Positions 50,881 to 60,282 are shown, numbered from the stretch's first letter. The stretch: 64,000 nt of DNA from Paeniglutamicibacter psychrophenolicus (GCF_017876575.1 NZ_JAGIOE010000001.1:1612001-1676000); one strand, 5' to 3'. Notes: generated from the letters alone by a model not told the origin. Translations and numbers: made by a program.

Positions 50881-50908
50881 GCATACTGGAACTGAGTATC
50901 ACGTCAAG
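50881..50908 (-). promoter_or_regulatory. Promoter with inverted repeat for the acyl-CoA dehydrogenase
   Basis: On the minus strand TTGACG (50908-50903), a 16-nt spacer and TATGCT (50886-50881) form a promoter. The repeat ATACT-N7-AGTAT (50884-50900) fills the spacer and -10. A repressor bound here would block transcription; the adjacent TetR protein is the natural candidate. Confidence 0.55.
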
Positions 50909-50918
50909 AGACTGAGGT

Positions 50919-51602
50919 TCATCTTGGGTTGCGGTCCAGGGCCTCGCGCACCTGGGAGAGCACGGCCTCGGTGTCCGGGGTTCCGCCGGCAATGGTGATG
51001 ACCACCGTCGTCGGCTGGGGCGCCGGGGTCGATTCCTGCGGCTCGAGCACCGGGGCGAACAGCGTGCCCAGCGCGGTCAGCTCGCGCTCCAGCTCCGGGC
51101 GGCGGGTGTCCTCCGGATGGCGCAGCCAGCGCCGCAGGTGGTCGTTGTGCACCGAGACGATCCCGGAGGCGAAGGCGATGCACATCGCCCGCCCGTTGGG
51201 CAGCGAGTACAGCCCGCGGTCGCGCAGGTGGTTGCGGAAGACCCGCTCGTAGCGGTGGATGGAGACCAGTTCGCGGTCGCGCAGCGAGGGCACATCGAGC
51301 AGCAGGCGGTGGCGCAGGCCAGCGGCCTCGGGCCGGGCGGTGTGCTGGTCGAAGACCGTCAGCCCCGCATGGACCAGCGAGGCCACGGGCCCGGCCGAGG
51401 AGGTTGCAAGCACTGTTTCAAGGTGGTGGATGATCGTTTCCATGTCCGCGAAGACCATCTCTTCCTTGGAACCGAAGCGCCGGAAGAAGGTGGAACGCGA
51501 GATTCCCGCGGCCTGGGCCAGCGCATCGACGCTCGTGGCGTCGAAACCCTTTTCGACGAGCAGGCGCAGTGCGGCATCGGGAACCGCAGAGGAGGTGATC
51601 AT
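50919..51602 (-). CDS. TetR-family transcriptional regulator
   Basis: A 227-residue regulator. The N-terminal helix-turn-helix reads TSVDALAQAAGISRSTFFRR, then FGSKEEMVFADM, typical of TetR. The ligand domain is not of a recognised subclass. The start at 51602 gives a short N-terminus before the first helix; no better start is seen upstream. The gene precedes the acyl-CoA dehydrogenase on the same strand with an operator-like repeat between them. Confidence 0.85.
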   Translation of the reverse strand: MITSSAVPDAALRLLVEKGFDATSVDALAQAAGISRSTFFRRFGSKEEMVFADMETIIHHLETVLATSSAGPVASLVHAGLTVFDQHTARPEAAGLRHRLLLDVPSLRDRELVSIHRYERVFRNHLRDRGLYSLPNGRAMCIAFASGIVSVHNDHLRRWLRHPEDTRRPELERELTALGTLFAPVLEPQESTPAPQPTTVVITIAGGTPDTEAVLSQVREALDRNPR

Positions 51603-51803
51603 GCACGAGAATCTAGCACGCCGCCCGATTTCGGCGCCCCCTTGGTGACGCGTGATTTCGCGAATGTGCGACAAGCCACAGCCCGCGCGTGCGCCCGCAG
51701 CCGCCCCGCGCCACACCGGGGGAGCTATAGCCGTAGCGGAGGGCCAAACCATAGGGTGGGGTGAGAAGTAGCAAGACCGCGACCCACGACCAGGAGAAAA
51801 CAC

Positions 51804-52250
51804 ATGGGCTTCAACATCGCCAACGCCGCACTACGACTCGTCTCGGGTGCCTACATCCTCAACAGCGGCATCGGGAAGCTGCGGCTGCCGGCAGAATCCG
51901 CCCAGGGCCTGCACTCCATGACAGCCAACGCCATCCCGCAGGTCGAAAAGCTGGAACCCGCCGTCTTCGGCAAGGCCGTTGCCGTCGGCGAGATCGGCCT
52001 GGGCGCCGCCCTGCTGACCCCGTTCCTGCCCTCGCGCCTGGTGGGCCTGGGACTGGGAGCCTTCGCCGCGGGACTGGTGGCGGTCTACCTGAAGACCCCG
52101 GGGCTGACCGAGTCCGACGGCATCCGCCCCACCGCCAACGGAGGAGCGATGGCCAAGGACTTCTGGCTTGCCGGCATCGCCGCCGCACTGGTCTTCGGCC
52201 GCGGCAAGGCCAAGACCAAGATCAAGGAAGTCGCCAAGCCCGCCAAGTAG
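51804..52250 (+). CDS. DoxX-like small membrane protein
   Basis: A 148-residue protein with four hydrophobic segments. ALRLVSGAYILNSGIGKL at the N-terminus and VAVGEIGLGAALLTPFLPSR resemble DoxX/DoxD-type membrane proteins, and a basic tail (GRGKAKTKIKEVAKPAK) ends it. AGGAG lies 8 nt before the ATG. Function unknown. Confidence 0.65.
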   Translation: MGFNIANAALRLVSGAYILNSGIGKLRLPAESAQGLHSMTANAIPQVEKLEPAVFGKAVAVGEIGLGAALLTPFLPSRLVGLGLGAFAAGLVAVYLKTPGLTESDGIRPTANGGAMAKDFWLAGIAAALVFGRGKAKTKIKEVAKPAK

Positions 52251-52265
52251 CCCAAGGCACAAATA

Positions 52266-52312
52266 GCGCCGGGCCGTTGCGCACGATTTGATCGTGCACA
52301 ACGGCCCGGCGC
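52266..52312. terminator. Long hairpin terminator
   Basis: GCGCCGGGCCGTTG (52266-52279) pairs with CAACGGCCCGGCGC (52299-52312), and an inner GCACGAT/ATCGTGC stem (52281-52287, 52291-52297) extends it to about 21 bp around a three-base loop. It divides the convergent DoxX-like and DHA2 genes. Confidence 0.8.
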
Positions 52313-52339
52313 CGTGCGTCTGCGTGTGGGATGGGACGA

Positions 52340-53857
52340 CTACTTGGCCGCGGCGTGCGCACCCTTGCGGAACATCAAGGCCACCAGCGCCGCAGCCATC
52401 GCGACGATGCCTGGCAGCAGCAGCGCCTGGCCCAAGGCCAGCGAGAACGCCTGGTGCAGGAATTCGGGCACCTGTGCCCCGCTTCCGGGCTCCGCGCCGA
52501 CCCCGGCCGGCGCTCCGGAGGCACCGGCGGCCATGGAGGCCACGACCTTTTCGGACTCGACGGCAATGCGCGATTCCATCATCAGCGCGATCAACGCCGA
52601 GCCGAGCACCGCACCGACCTGCCGGGTGGTGTTGTAGACCCCGGACCCGGCGCCGGCATTTGCCTGGCCCAGGTCGCGGGTGGCGGTCAGCGAGACCGAG
52701 GGCCAGATCATGGCCGAGCCCAGCCCCATGAACACCGGCGGAAGCAGCAGCACCCAGAACGGGGTGTCGGCGCGCAGGATCAGCCCGTAGGCGGTGATCG
52801 CCGCGCCAAAGAGAAAGAACCCGGGGACCGCGAAGTACTTGGCCTCGATCTTCCCGACGCTCTTGCCGATGACCGGGGCCAGCACCCCGGCCACCACGGC
52901 CATCGGGGCGAGCATCAGCGCCGAGAGCGTGGGGGTCAGCCCGCGCACCGACTGCAGGTACAGGATCATCGGGAAGCTCATGGCGGTGATCGACAGGCCC
53001 ATGAAGGCGATCGCGATGTTGGCCAGCGAGAAGTTCTTGTCCTTGAACAACCCCAGCGGCACCAGCGGCTCGGCGCGGGTGGCGGCCTGCCACCAGATGA
53101 ACAGCCCCAGCAGCACCACGCCGCCGATGATCAGGTGCCAGGAACCGATGGGGCCGATGAACGGTCCCCAGTCGTGTCCGTTGCCTTCCTGGATGCCGAA
53201 GACCAGCGCAAACATCGCAGAAGCACTCAGGCCCACGCCGAGCCAGTCGAAGGAGTGCGAGTGGCGTTCGAGTTCGGGGACCTTCACCAGCACCCGCCAG
53301 ATGGCCAGCACGCCGACCGGAACGTTGACGAAGAAGATCCATTCCCAGCCCAGGGTGTCAACGAACACCCCGCCGAGGATCGGGCCCACCAGCGTGGCGA
53401 TGCCCGCGACGGCACCCCAGACGCCCATGGCCGCGCCGCGGCGGGCGTAGGGGAACATGCGGGTAATGAAGGTCATGGTCTGCGGGCTCATCATGGAGGC
53501 GCCCAGTCCCTGGACCACGCGCGCAATGATCAGCGTGCTGATGTCGCCGGAGAGCCCGCACCACAGCGAGGAGAGCGTGAAGACCACAAGCCCGATGAGG
53601 TAGATGGTGCGCGGGCCGAACCGGTCTCCCAGCCGCCCGGTGATCAGCAGCGGCACCGCGAAGGCCAGCAGGTAGGCGCTGTTGACCCAGATGACGCCGT
53701 TGATGTCGGTGTCCAGGCCGTTCATGATCGCCGGCATGGCGGTCGAAACGATGGTGGAGTCCACCAGGATCATGAAGAAGCCGATGACCAGCGCCCACAG
53801 GGCACCCCATGCGCGCTTGTCCTCGGCCGTTTTGGTATCTGTCTGGTTCGCACTCAC
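52340..53857 (-). CDS. DHA2-family MFS drug exporter (14 TM)
   Basis: A 505-residue transporter with 14 hydrophobic helices. Motif A GRLGDRFGPRTIYLIG, motif C-like VGPILGGVFVDTLGWEWIFF, and the first-helix signature VDSTIVSTAMPAIMNGL are typical of EmrB/QacA proton-driven drug exporters. The start is most likely GTG 53857; a TTG eleven codons upstream is also open. No regulator gene is adjacent. Confidence 0.88.
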   Translation of the reverse strand: MSANQTDTKTAEDKRAWGALWALVIGFFMILVDSTIVSTAMPAIMNGLDTDINGVIWVNSAYLLAFAVPLLITGRLGDRFGPRTIYLIGLVVFTLSSLWCGLSGDISTLIIARVVQGLGASMMSPQTMTFITRMFPYARRGAAMGVWGAVAGIATLVGPILGGVFVDTLGWEWIFFVNVPVGVLAIWRVLVKVPELERHSHSFDWLGVGLSASAMFALVFGIQEGNGHDWGPFIGPIGSWHLIIGGVVLLGLFIWWQAATRAEPLVPLGLFKDKNFSLANIAIAFMGLSITAMSFPMILYLQSVRGLTPTLSALMLAPMAVVAGVLAPVIGKSVGKIEAKYFAVPGFFLFGAAITAYGLILRADTPFWVLLLPPVFMGLGSAMIWPSVSLTATRDLGQANAGAGSGVYNTTRQVGAVLGSALIALMMESRIAVESEKVVASMAAGASGAPAGVGAEPGSGAQVPEFLHQAFSLALGQALLLPGIVAMAAALVALMFRKGAHAAAK

Positions 53858-53935
53858 CGCTTGAGTGTACGCGCGGCCCCGGTGCTTCAACAGGGTCCTG
53901 AGCCCAACCTCACAGCCGGGCGAAGGGTGCCGCCA

Positions 53936-54931
53936 CTAGGGCAGATTGACGAAGCCCTCGATGCAGGTGACCGACTGCCCGGCGATCCACACACCGGCCG
54001 GATCGCGGTCCACGTGCAGGATCGCGGAGCGGCCCAGCCGGGTGCCCTGGCGCACCGTGTAGGACTCCGGGGCCAGCCCGGAACCGGTCAGCCAGACCCC
54101 GAACCCGGCGTTCAGCGATCCGGTGGCCGGGTCCTCGGGAAGCCCCTCGCCGGGGCAGAATGCGCGGACCTCGTAGTCGGCCGGGATGCCGGTGACCACG
54201 TTGCGGAAGCGCTGGGAACCGCGGCGCTCGTCGGCCTCGGAGACCGGGCGCAACTCCTCGCGCGCCCCGGAGGGGCGGTCGGTGGGCACATTGGGGTCGT
54301 AGGAGCGTGTCGGGATGCCCGGGACGGTGTGCGGGCCGATGACCCCGACCTCCAGCCCGGCCAGGATCGAGTAGTCCGGTTCCAGGGCGAGCACCATTTC
54401 CGCGTCGCGCAGCAGCAGCCCGGCGAATTGCGGCCCGTTGGCCAGCCACTGGTGCCCGATGACGACCTCGCGCTTGATGCCCAGCCCGGTCAGGGCCCAC
54501 TCCAGCACGTCGTCCTCGAGCTCGCCGGTGCGCACCATGGGCGGTGCCTTGAACGCCAGGGACTCGGGATCGGACGGGTCCTCGCCCGGGACGCGGCGGA
54601 CCTCGATGAGCCCGGCGTCGCATTGCTGGATCAGCGCGGCGGGGTTCTTGGGCACCCCTCCGGCCTCGAGCCATGCGTGGGCCGCACCCAGGGTGGGGTG
54701 GCCGGCGAAGGGCAGCTCGGTGGTGGTGGTGAAGATGCGCACGCGGTAGTCGGCGTCGGGGTGCGTGGCCGGCAGCAGGAACGCGGTCTCGGCCAGGTTG
54801 GTCCAATTGGCGAAGTTCAGCATTTGCGCGTCGCTGAGCCCCTCGCCGTCCAGCACCACGGCCAGGCCGTTGCCGGTGTAGGGGGAGGAAGAGAAGACAT
54901 CGACTTGCTTGTACGGGCGGGCAATACTCAT
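53936..54931 (-). CDS. PhzF-family isomerase/epimerase
   Basis: A 331-residue PhzF-like protein. VDVFSSSPYTGNGLAVVLD is the N-terminal signature, NLAETAFLL carries the catalytic Glu, ELPFAGHPTLGAAH the conserved GHPT motif, and EDPATGSLNAGFG the second-domain copy of it. The family has a diaminopimelate-epimerase fold; substrates of most members are unknown. The start at MSIARPY (54931) has no clear ribosome site, so a leaderless message is possible. Confidence 0.87.
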   Translation of the reverse strand: MSIARPYKQVDVFSSSPYTGNGLAVVLDGEGLSDAQMLNFANWTNLAETAFLLPATHPDADYRVRIFTTTTELPFAGHPTLGAAHAWLEAGGVPKNPAALIQQCDAGLIEVRRVPGEDPSDPESLAFKAPPMVRTGELEDDVLEWALTGLGIKREVVIGHQWLANGPQFAGLLLRDAEMVLALEPDYSILAGLEVGVIGPHTVPGIPTRSYDPNVPTDRPSGAREELRPVSEADERRGSQRFRNVVTGIPADYEVRAFCPGEGLPEDPATGSLNAGFGVWLTGSGLAPESYTVRQGTRLGRSAILHVDRDPAGVWIAGQSVTCIEGFVNLP

Positions 54932-55030
54932 GAATGAATCGTGACACATCCGCCGGTGCGGCGCGCCGGATGACGCCGTTTTGTCATCCAGCGGCGCAAC
55001 AAACCCCGGAGGCAAGCAACCGACACCGGG

Positions 55031-55083
55031 GAAGGGCGTCGGCCGCACGCCACGAAACCCGTGGTGTGCGACCGGCGCCCTTC
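55031..55083 (-). terminator. Imperfect hairpin terminator
   Basis: GAAGGGCG (55031-55038) and CGCCCTTC (55076-55083) form the base of a long imperfect stem whose upper part is CGCCACG/CGTGGTG. It lies just past the minus-strand stop at 55103. Confidence 0.5.
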
Positions 55084-55102
55084 GTGCCGGGAACGAGGCG
55101 GC

Positions 55103-55666
55103 CTACCAGCGGTGGGCCACATCGATCACCAGGCGGCTGGTGTTGTCCGGGCCCACCAGCACGAAGGTCCGGAACGGCAGCCGGGCGCGGACGCCCAGGC
55201 CGAAGGAGCTCTGGCCCTCGAAGCTGCCCAGGAATGCCACCTGCCTGAAGGTGGTGTAGCCCGAAACATTGCGCACGTTCAGCCGGTTGGCCGGGTAGTA
55301 CGTCGGGGTCCCGGAGGTCGTGTAGGCAGGCGACTTGACGACGATGCGCAGGTCCGCGGCCCCGGCCAGCGGGACCAGCTTGCCCTGGCCCTCGGTGTAG
55401 ACGGCCGACACGTAGCGCACGTCGTAGCCCTTCACCTTGCCCTTGAGGTCGATGACCATCCGGTCGAAGCAGTCGTGGCGGCCGGTGCGGACGTTGGTGA
55501 CGGTGGCTGACGAGTGGCCGGCGACCGAGTCGGCCAGCGAGCCCCAGGTGATGCCGCAGTACGGTGCGCTCACCGCGGTGGGGGTTGCGGCGGGGGCGGC
55601 AGGTGCGATGCCGAGCCCCGCAATGAGCAGTGCGCCGGCCAGGCCGGCGGCGATCCTGGTTTTCAT
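55103..55666 (-). CDS. Secreted protein with an AMIN-like domain
   Basis: A 187-residue exported protein. The signal peptide ends about APAAPA (residues 1-27). The mature protein begins with YCGITWGSLADSVAG and TNVRTGRHDCFDRMVIDLKG, two cysteines likely bonded, and continues as beta strands to TSRLVIDVAHRW, resembling the AMIN-like domain family of actinobacteria. Role unknown. GAGGATC lies 6 nt before ATG 55666. Confidence 0.75.
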   Translation of the reverse strand: MKTRIAAGLAGALLIAGLGIAPAAPAATPTAVSAPYCGITWGSLADSVAGHSSATVTNVRTGRHDCFDRMVIDLKGKVKGYDVRYVSAVYTEGQGKLVPLAGAADLRIVVKSPAYTTSGTPTYYPANRLNVRNVSGYTTFRQVAFLGSFEGQSSFGLGVRARLPFRTFVLVGPDNTSRLVIDVAHRW

Positions 55667-55851
55667 GGTGATCCTCGCTTGGTGCGGAAAATCCGGGTGT
55701 GGGTGGATGGTGAAATCAGCATGCGCGCAGGAAAATCGGGCCGCAAGGGGGTATATCCACAATCCATTCCATTGCAATGCACAGGAGATATGCCTAACGT
55801 CGGGCGGTCATAACCAGCGTGCGCCCACGGGGGTATGACAACCTTGTTGAT

Positions 55852-56946
55852 ATGCAGATTTTTGCCACCGGAACACTTGACGACGCCCTGAACGAGGTAG
55901 TGGAGAACACGAACGCATTACCGGATCCCATCCGACCATGGGTTGTGGTTGCGATCGGGTTACTGGCCGCGGTGCTCATCACCGTGCTCGTCTCCTTCAT
56001 CCTCTCCCGCGCGCTGCGCCGGATCCCGACGCTTTCGCAACACCACACCCCCGGTCGCCTGCCGCTGCTGCTGACCCTGGCCTTCGCGTTCACCAAGATC
56101 GCCATCTCGCTGACCTTCACCCCGAACCAATGGGTCGCGCTGTGGCAATTCGTGCTGCTGCTGGGGTTGATCGCCGCCATCGCCTGGCTGCTGATCGTCT
56201 CGATGCGCGTCTTCGAGGACATCGTGCTGGCAAAGTACCGCGACGATGACGGGAACCCGCGGCGCCTGGCCAAGATCCAGACGCAGGTCGGGTTGCTGCG
56301 CCGGGTCGCCACCGCACTGATCGTCACCCTGGCGGTTGCGGGTGCCCTGCTCACGATTCCCGAGGTCAGGGCGCTGGGCGCCGGGCTGCTGGCCTCGGCC
56401 GGACTGATCTCCGTGGTGGCAGCGCTCGCCGTGCAGTCCTCGCTGGCCAACGTGTTTGCCGGGCTGCAGATCGCCTTCACCGACGCCATCCGGGTCAACG
56501 ACACCGTGGTGGTGGAGACCCAGCGCGGCAGCATCGAGGAAATCACCCTCACCTACGTGGTGGTGCTGCTGCTGGACGGGCGCCGGCTGATCATCCCCTC
56601 GACGCACTTCACCACGACGCCGTTCGAGAACTGGTCGCGCCGCAGCACCGAGATCAGCGGGTCGGTGCTGCTGGATTTGAACTGGAACGCGCCCATCGAG
56701 CACCTGCGCACGCGCACCGAGCAATTGCTCGCCTCCACGGATTTGTGGGACGGACGCACCGGGTCCCTGAACGTGACAGATGCCATCGGCGGCATCCTGA
56801 AGGTCACGATTGCGTTGTCCGCGCGCAACCCCGGCGACCTCTACGACCTGCGCAACTTCATCCGCGAGCACCTGATTGCGGAGCTGCGCAGGGATTACCC
56901 GGACGCGCTGCCCAAGCCCATGATGCCGGGCGCCGCCCCGGCCTAG
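55852..56946 (+). CDS. MscS-family mechanosensitive channel
   Basis: A 364-residue protein with four hydrophobic helices before the pore region. The MscS core reads ASAGLISVVAALAVQSSLAN then VFAGLQIAFTDAIRVNDTVV, with the beta domain VETQRGSIEEITLTYVVV behind. It should open under membrane tension and release solutes. The stop TAG (56944-56946) overlaps the convergent YqaJ stop in a shared CTAG. Confidence 0.87.
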   Translation: MQIFATGTLDDALNEVVENTNALPDPIRPWVVVAIGLLAAVLITVLVSFILSRALRRIPTLSQHHTPGRLPLLLTLAFAFTKIAISLTFTPNQWVALWQFVLLLGLIAAIAWLLIVSMRVFEDIVLAKYRDDDGNPRRLAKIQTQVGLLRRVATALIVTLAVAGALLTIPEVRALGAGLLASAGLISVVAALAVQSSLANVFAGLQIAFTDAIRVNDTVVVETQRGSIEEITLTYVVVLLLDGRRLIIPSTHFTTTPFENWSRRSTEISGSVLLDLNWNAPIEHLRTRTEQLLASTDLWDGRTGSLNVTDAIGGILKVTIALSARNPGDLYDLRNFIREHLIAELRRDYPDALPKPMMPGAAPA

Positions 56947-57602
56947 AGGCGCAGTGCCGCCGGCCCGTAGTCCTCGTAGGCCCGGGCCCGGGCGGTGCTT
57001 TCGCGCAGGATTGCCACCATCGCATCGGCCTTGGAGATCAGGTCGGCGATCTCGGCATCGTCACGGTCCACCCAGCGGGTCAGCGGCTCCCGGTGGACCG
57101 GGACGAAGTCCTTGTGCGGTTCCCACACAAAGAGCGTGCGCTCGGCCCCGAGCACGTATTGCTGCCAGAACACCTGGCGCAGGTAGTTGCGCGGGATGGT
57201 CTTGAACGGCTTGTTGGTGGTCTTGATTTCCGCCAGCTCCACCCGCCCGTGCTCCCGGATGCCCAACCCGTCGGGGGTGGCCAGGTGGATGTGGTTCTCC
57301 GCGGCGTGGAAGAGCTGGGTGGAGGGCACGATCCCGTAGTTCTGCTGCACCCACGCGGCGATCACCGGTTCGCGGGCCCGCCCGTGGTCGGTGTACGGGT
57401 TCCCGCCGAAGCCCGAGCCGTTCAGCTTGTCCCAGGCCGCGGACGCGATGGACTTCGGGGTGGAGAGCCTGGCCGCGTCCGTGGCCGTGATGCCCTGCGA
57501 TCGGGCCCGCAGCCACGCGATCCGGTCCGAGGAATCAGCGACGATGCGCTGCAGGCATGCGGCGGGGGCGGGGTCAAGCGGGGAGGGGATCACCTGACCC
57601 AT
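56943..57602 (-). CDS. YqaJ-type nuclease (phage-like recombination exonuclease)
   Basis: A 219-residue protein of the YqaJ/lambda-exonuclease fold. WLRARSQGITATDAARL is the family's N-terminal signature; the PD-(D/E)xK residues lie in GRAREPVIAAW, ATPDGLG and ELAEIKTTNKP. Such nucleases usually act in phage or plasmid recombination (5'-3' end resection), but here there are no other phage genes nearby, so it is a stand-alone chromosomal copy. It overlaps the mscS 3' end by four bases. Confidence 0.82.
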   Translation of the reverse strand: MGQVIPSPLDPAPAACLQRIVADSSDRIAWLRARSQGITATDAARLSTPKSIASAAWDKLNGSGFGGNPYTDHGRAREPVIAAWVQQNYGIVPSTQLFHAAENHIHLATPDGLGIREHGRVELAEIKTTNKPFKTIPRNYLRQVFWQQYVLGAERTLFVWEPHKDFVPVHREPLTRWVDRDDAEIADLISKADAMVAILRESTARARAYEDYGPAALRL

Positions 57603-57676
57603 TGTTCACAAAAAAACCGGGCACCGCGAACCCGCGGCGCGTCGGGCGCCGGTCCCCGCGGCCCGGCCGGGCGAGA

Positions 57677-58856
57677 ATGGATGCCATGAACGTCGAAGAA
57701 CTCTTGTCCCAGGTGGAACGACTCAAGAAGGACCTGGTCGCCTACGCCACCTCGCCGGGGTTCGCCAAGCGGACCAGGGCACTGCTGGCCGCCAAGCGTG
57801 CCCAGGGCCCGGCCACCGAGGGCGATGCCGTCATGGCCGTCGAATCGGTGATCTACGAACGCGATCGCCAGGGACGCGAATCGCTGCTCGAGAGGTTCCT
57901 GCGCGCCAACAAGAACCTGGCCCCCGCGGACCGCGAGATGTATGAGCAATGGCTCGGGCATTCTTTCCTCGGTGTGTTCAGCCTCCGGGGGTACGACGGC
58001 ACGCGGATGCGGTTGCACGGCCTCATCGACGACATGGACTACGACGTGTATCCCACCGTCGGCAGGCAGGAACTGGAGCCGCTGCACCGCGGCGACTTTG
58101 CGGTGGCCCGCCTGGTGCCCATGGGGGCAGGCCTGGACCATCAGCGGGAACATCACGAAATTTCCCGCCAAGCACCGTGCCGAGATCTTCTCCATGGCGG
58201 CCTCCCTGGCCACGGGCAACCCGTTGCTCGTGCTGGCCAACCCGGGCATCGCCGCCGAAAGCCGCGCACTGGTGGCCGACCAGCACCGGGTGTTCGTGAA
58301 ACTTTTCGGGTCCCACATCGTGCGGGGCACCGGTGCGCAGGTCATTGCCGCCTACCGGCTCTTCCTCACCACCTACGCCGCCGAGGCCTCGAACCGGAAC
58401 CCGGGGGATGCGGGCGGGGAACGGACCGGCGAGCAGCTGGCGCCGGACTCCATGTTCGCGTCGGAGCTGTTCGGGAACGACGACGTGGCGATGCTGCACC
58501 ACCGGTTGAAATCAGCGTCCTTCCTGCAGGGATACTCGGTGCTCGAAGACGCGCACCGTAACCCCGCGACGGACCGATGCGACCCGAAGGCCGAGGCCAT
58601 TCGTGCCTACGTCCAGGAGCCCGGCAGCATCCCCGACATCCTGGAGGAACTGGCCACACGCTTCCCCGGGACGGTCGACGCGGCCTACGAGGTGGCGTTC
58701 TCCCGGCCGGGCTTCTCCTGGGAACGGGACGGCGAAGCCCTCTTGCGCAGGTACAAGCCCGAGGAGTTCCGCACCCGGGACCTTCCCTCGATCGCGGTGC
58801 TGCCGCCCTGGCTGAAAGATGCCGTCCACGGCAGGGCCCGGGCCCCGCGGGCCTGA
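57677..58856 (+). pseudogene. Frameshifted gene for a ~390-residue protein of unknown function
   Basis: The first frame (MDAMNVEELLSQVERLKKDL to HRGDFAVARLVPMG) has good coding bias to about 58120. After that the next frame carries on as QAWTISGNITKFPAKHRAEI and runs well to the stop at 58856. The switch is at a run of five G (58123-58127); removing one G joins the frames as LVPMGQAWTISGN. The family is not recognised by me. Whether the shift is real or a homopolymer sequencing error cannot be told. No gene is seen from 58857 to 58979. Confidence 0.7.
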
Positions 58857-58979
58857 GGTCCCACCCGGAGCACGCCATTTGCGATCCGAACGACGTGGCT
58901 TGGCAGCCGATGGAACGCCCGCGGCACCAGCCGGTTGATGCGACCGGGCTGGATGCAGGGTTGGATGTCGGCCGAGGCC

Positions 58980-60167
58980 TCAGCGTCCGGCCAGCGCGTC
59001 GATGCCCTCGGGGGACAAGGCGTGGTGCACCGCCAGGGCGCTGGCACCGAGCACCCCGGCCCGGGCCGCCGAGGTGGAGGGAACAATATGCAGGTGTTCG
59101 GTGGCCAGCGGCATGGACCTGGAATAGACGACCTCGCGCACCCCGGCAATCAGGTGTTCGCCGGCCCTGGCCATGGAACCTCCGATGGCGATGACCGAGG
59201 GGTTCACCAGCGAGACGCAGGCGCTGAGCACCTCGCCGATGTCGCGGCCCGCCTGCCGCACGGCCTGGATCGCGAGCGTGTTGCCGGTCTTGACCAGCTC
59301 GATGACCTCCGTGCCGGAGCCGGCGTCGACGCCTTGGGCGCGCAGGGACGCGGCAATGGCCGGACCGGAGGCCAGCGCCTCGAGGCAACCGCGGTTCCCG
59401 CAATGGCACAGCGTGTCCCCGCCGCGTCCCACCCGGATGTGCCCGATGTCCCCGGCGATGCCCTGGGCTCCGCGTTGCAGCCTCCCGCCGGAAATGAGCC
59501 CGGCACCGATTCCTGTGGCGACCTTGACCAGCATGAAGTGTTCAACGGTCGGGAAATGCGTGGCGCGTTCGCCCAGCGCCATGATGTTCACGTCGTTGTC
59601 CACCAGCACCGGAACCGACAGGTGCTGGCGCACCCAGCCGGGCACGTCGAACCGGTCCCAGCCGGGCATGATCGGCGGATTCACCGGCTGTCCGGTGTCG
59701 AAGTGCACGGGCCCGGGAACCCCGATGCCGATGGCCACCAGGTCCCGCTCGCTCAGCGAGAGCCGGTTCAGCAACTCATGGGCGGTGTCCACCAGCCAGG
59801 AAAGGATCGGCACCGGACCTGCGGCGATGTCCAGCGGCTCGTTGTGCTCGGCCAGCACCGTGCCGGCCAGATCGGTGATGGCCACGGTGGCGTGGGAGGC
59901 TCCCAGGTCCGCGGCGAGCACCACGCGGGCCTGCGGGTTCAGGGCGAACTGGGACGGCGGACGCCCTCCGGTGGACAGCGCCTCGGAGACCGGAAGCACC
60001 AGGCCAAGGCCCATGAGTTCCTCCACGCGGGCGGTGATGGTGGAGCGGGCCAGTCCGGTCTCAAGCGCCAGCTGGGCCCGCGTGCGCGGGTTTCCGTCGC
60101 GCAGCAGCTGGAAAAGCTCCGAGGCTCCGGAAGCTCCAAGGGCCGACCCGCGGGTGTACTCGCTCAT
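58980..60167 (-). CDS. ROK-family transcriptional repressor
   Basis: A 395-residue ROK regulator. The N-terminal winged helix covers RTRAQLALETGLARSTITAR. The kinase-like part has VVLAADLGASHATVAITDLA (phosphate loop), GIGVPGPVHFDTG and the zinc motif CHCGNRGCLEALASG. Such proteins repress sugar loci and respond to sugars or sugar phosphates. It is divergent from the dehydrogenase and ABC genes across 115 bp, which contain GTTG-N7-CAAC at about 60194-60210, a possible operator. Confidence 0.9.
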   Translation of the reverse strand: MSEYTRGSALGASGASELFQLLRDGNPRTRAQLALETGLARSTITARVEELMGLGLVLPVSEALSTGGRPPSQFALNPQARVVLAADLGASHATVAITDLAGTVLAEHNEPLDIAAGPVPILSWLVDTAHELLNRLSLSERDLVAIGIGVPGPVHFDTGQPVNPPIMPGWDRFDVPGWVRQHLSVPVLVDNDVNIMALGERATHFPTVEHFMLVKVATGIGAGLISGGRLQRGAQGIAGDIGHIRVGRGGDTLCHCGNRGCLEALASGPAIAASLRAQGVDAGSGTEVIELVKTGNTLAIQAVRQAGRDIGEVLSACVSLVNPSVIAIGGSMARAGEHLIAGVREVVYSRSMPLATEHLHIVPSTSAARAGVLGASALAVHHALSPEGIDALAGR

Positions 60168-60245
60168 GGCTGTCAGTAAACCACAGCCACTTCGTTGAGT
60201 AAAACAACAGAAGATGATTTTGGGCAACATACTTTTGTTTGTCTC

Positions 60246-60276
60246 TTGACAGAAGTGGTGTGACCCATGCCACTAT
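60246..60276 (+). promoter_or_regulatory. Candidate promoter of the sugar locus, possibly giving a leaderless message
   Basis: TTGACA (60246-60251) is a perfect -35 box; CACTAT (60271-60276) follows at 19 bp as a weak -10. A start near 60283 would coincide with the ATG of the dehydrogenase, which has no ribosome site at normal spacing. This fits a leaderless transcript, common in actinobacteria. Confidence 0.45.
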
Positions 60277-60282
60277 GGGGGC

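Noticed and set aside
52331-54937. An 868-residue plus-strand open frame over the DHA2 and PhzF genes
   Set aside because: It is antisense to two well-supported genes, is repetitive in Gly/Arg/Gln/His and has no recognisable domain.
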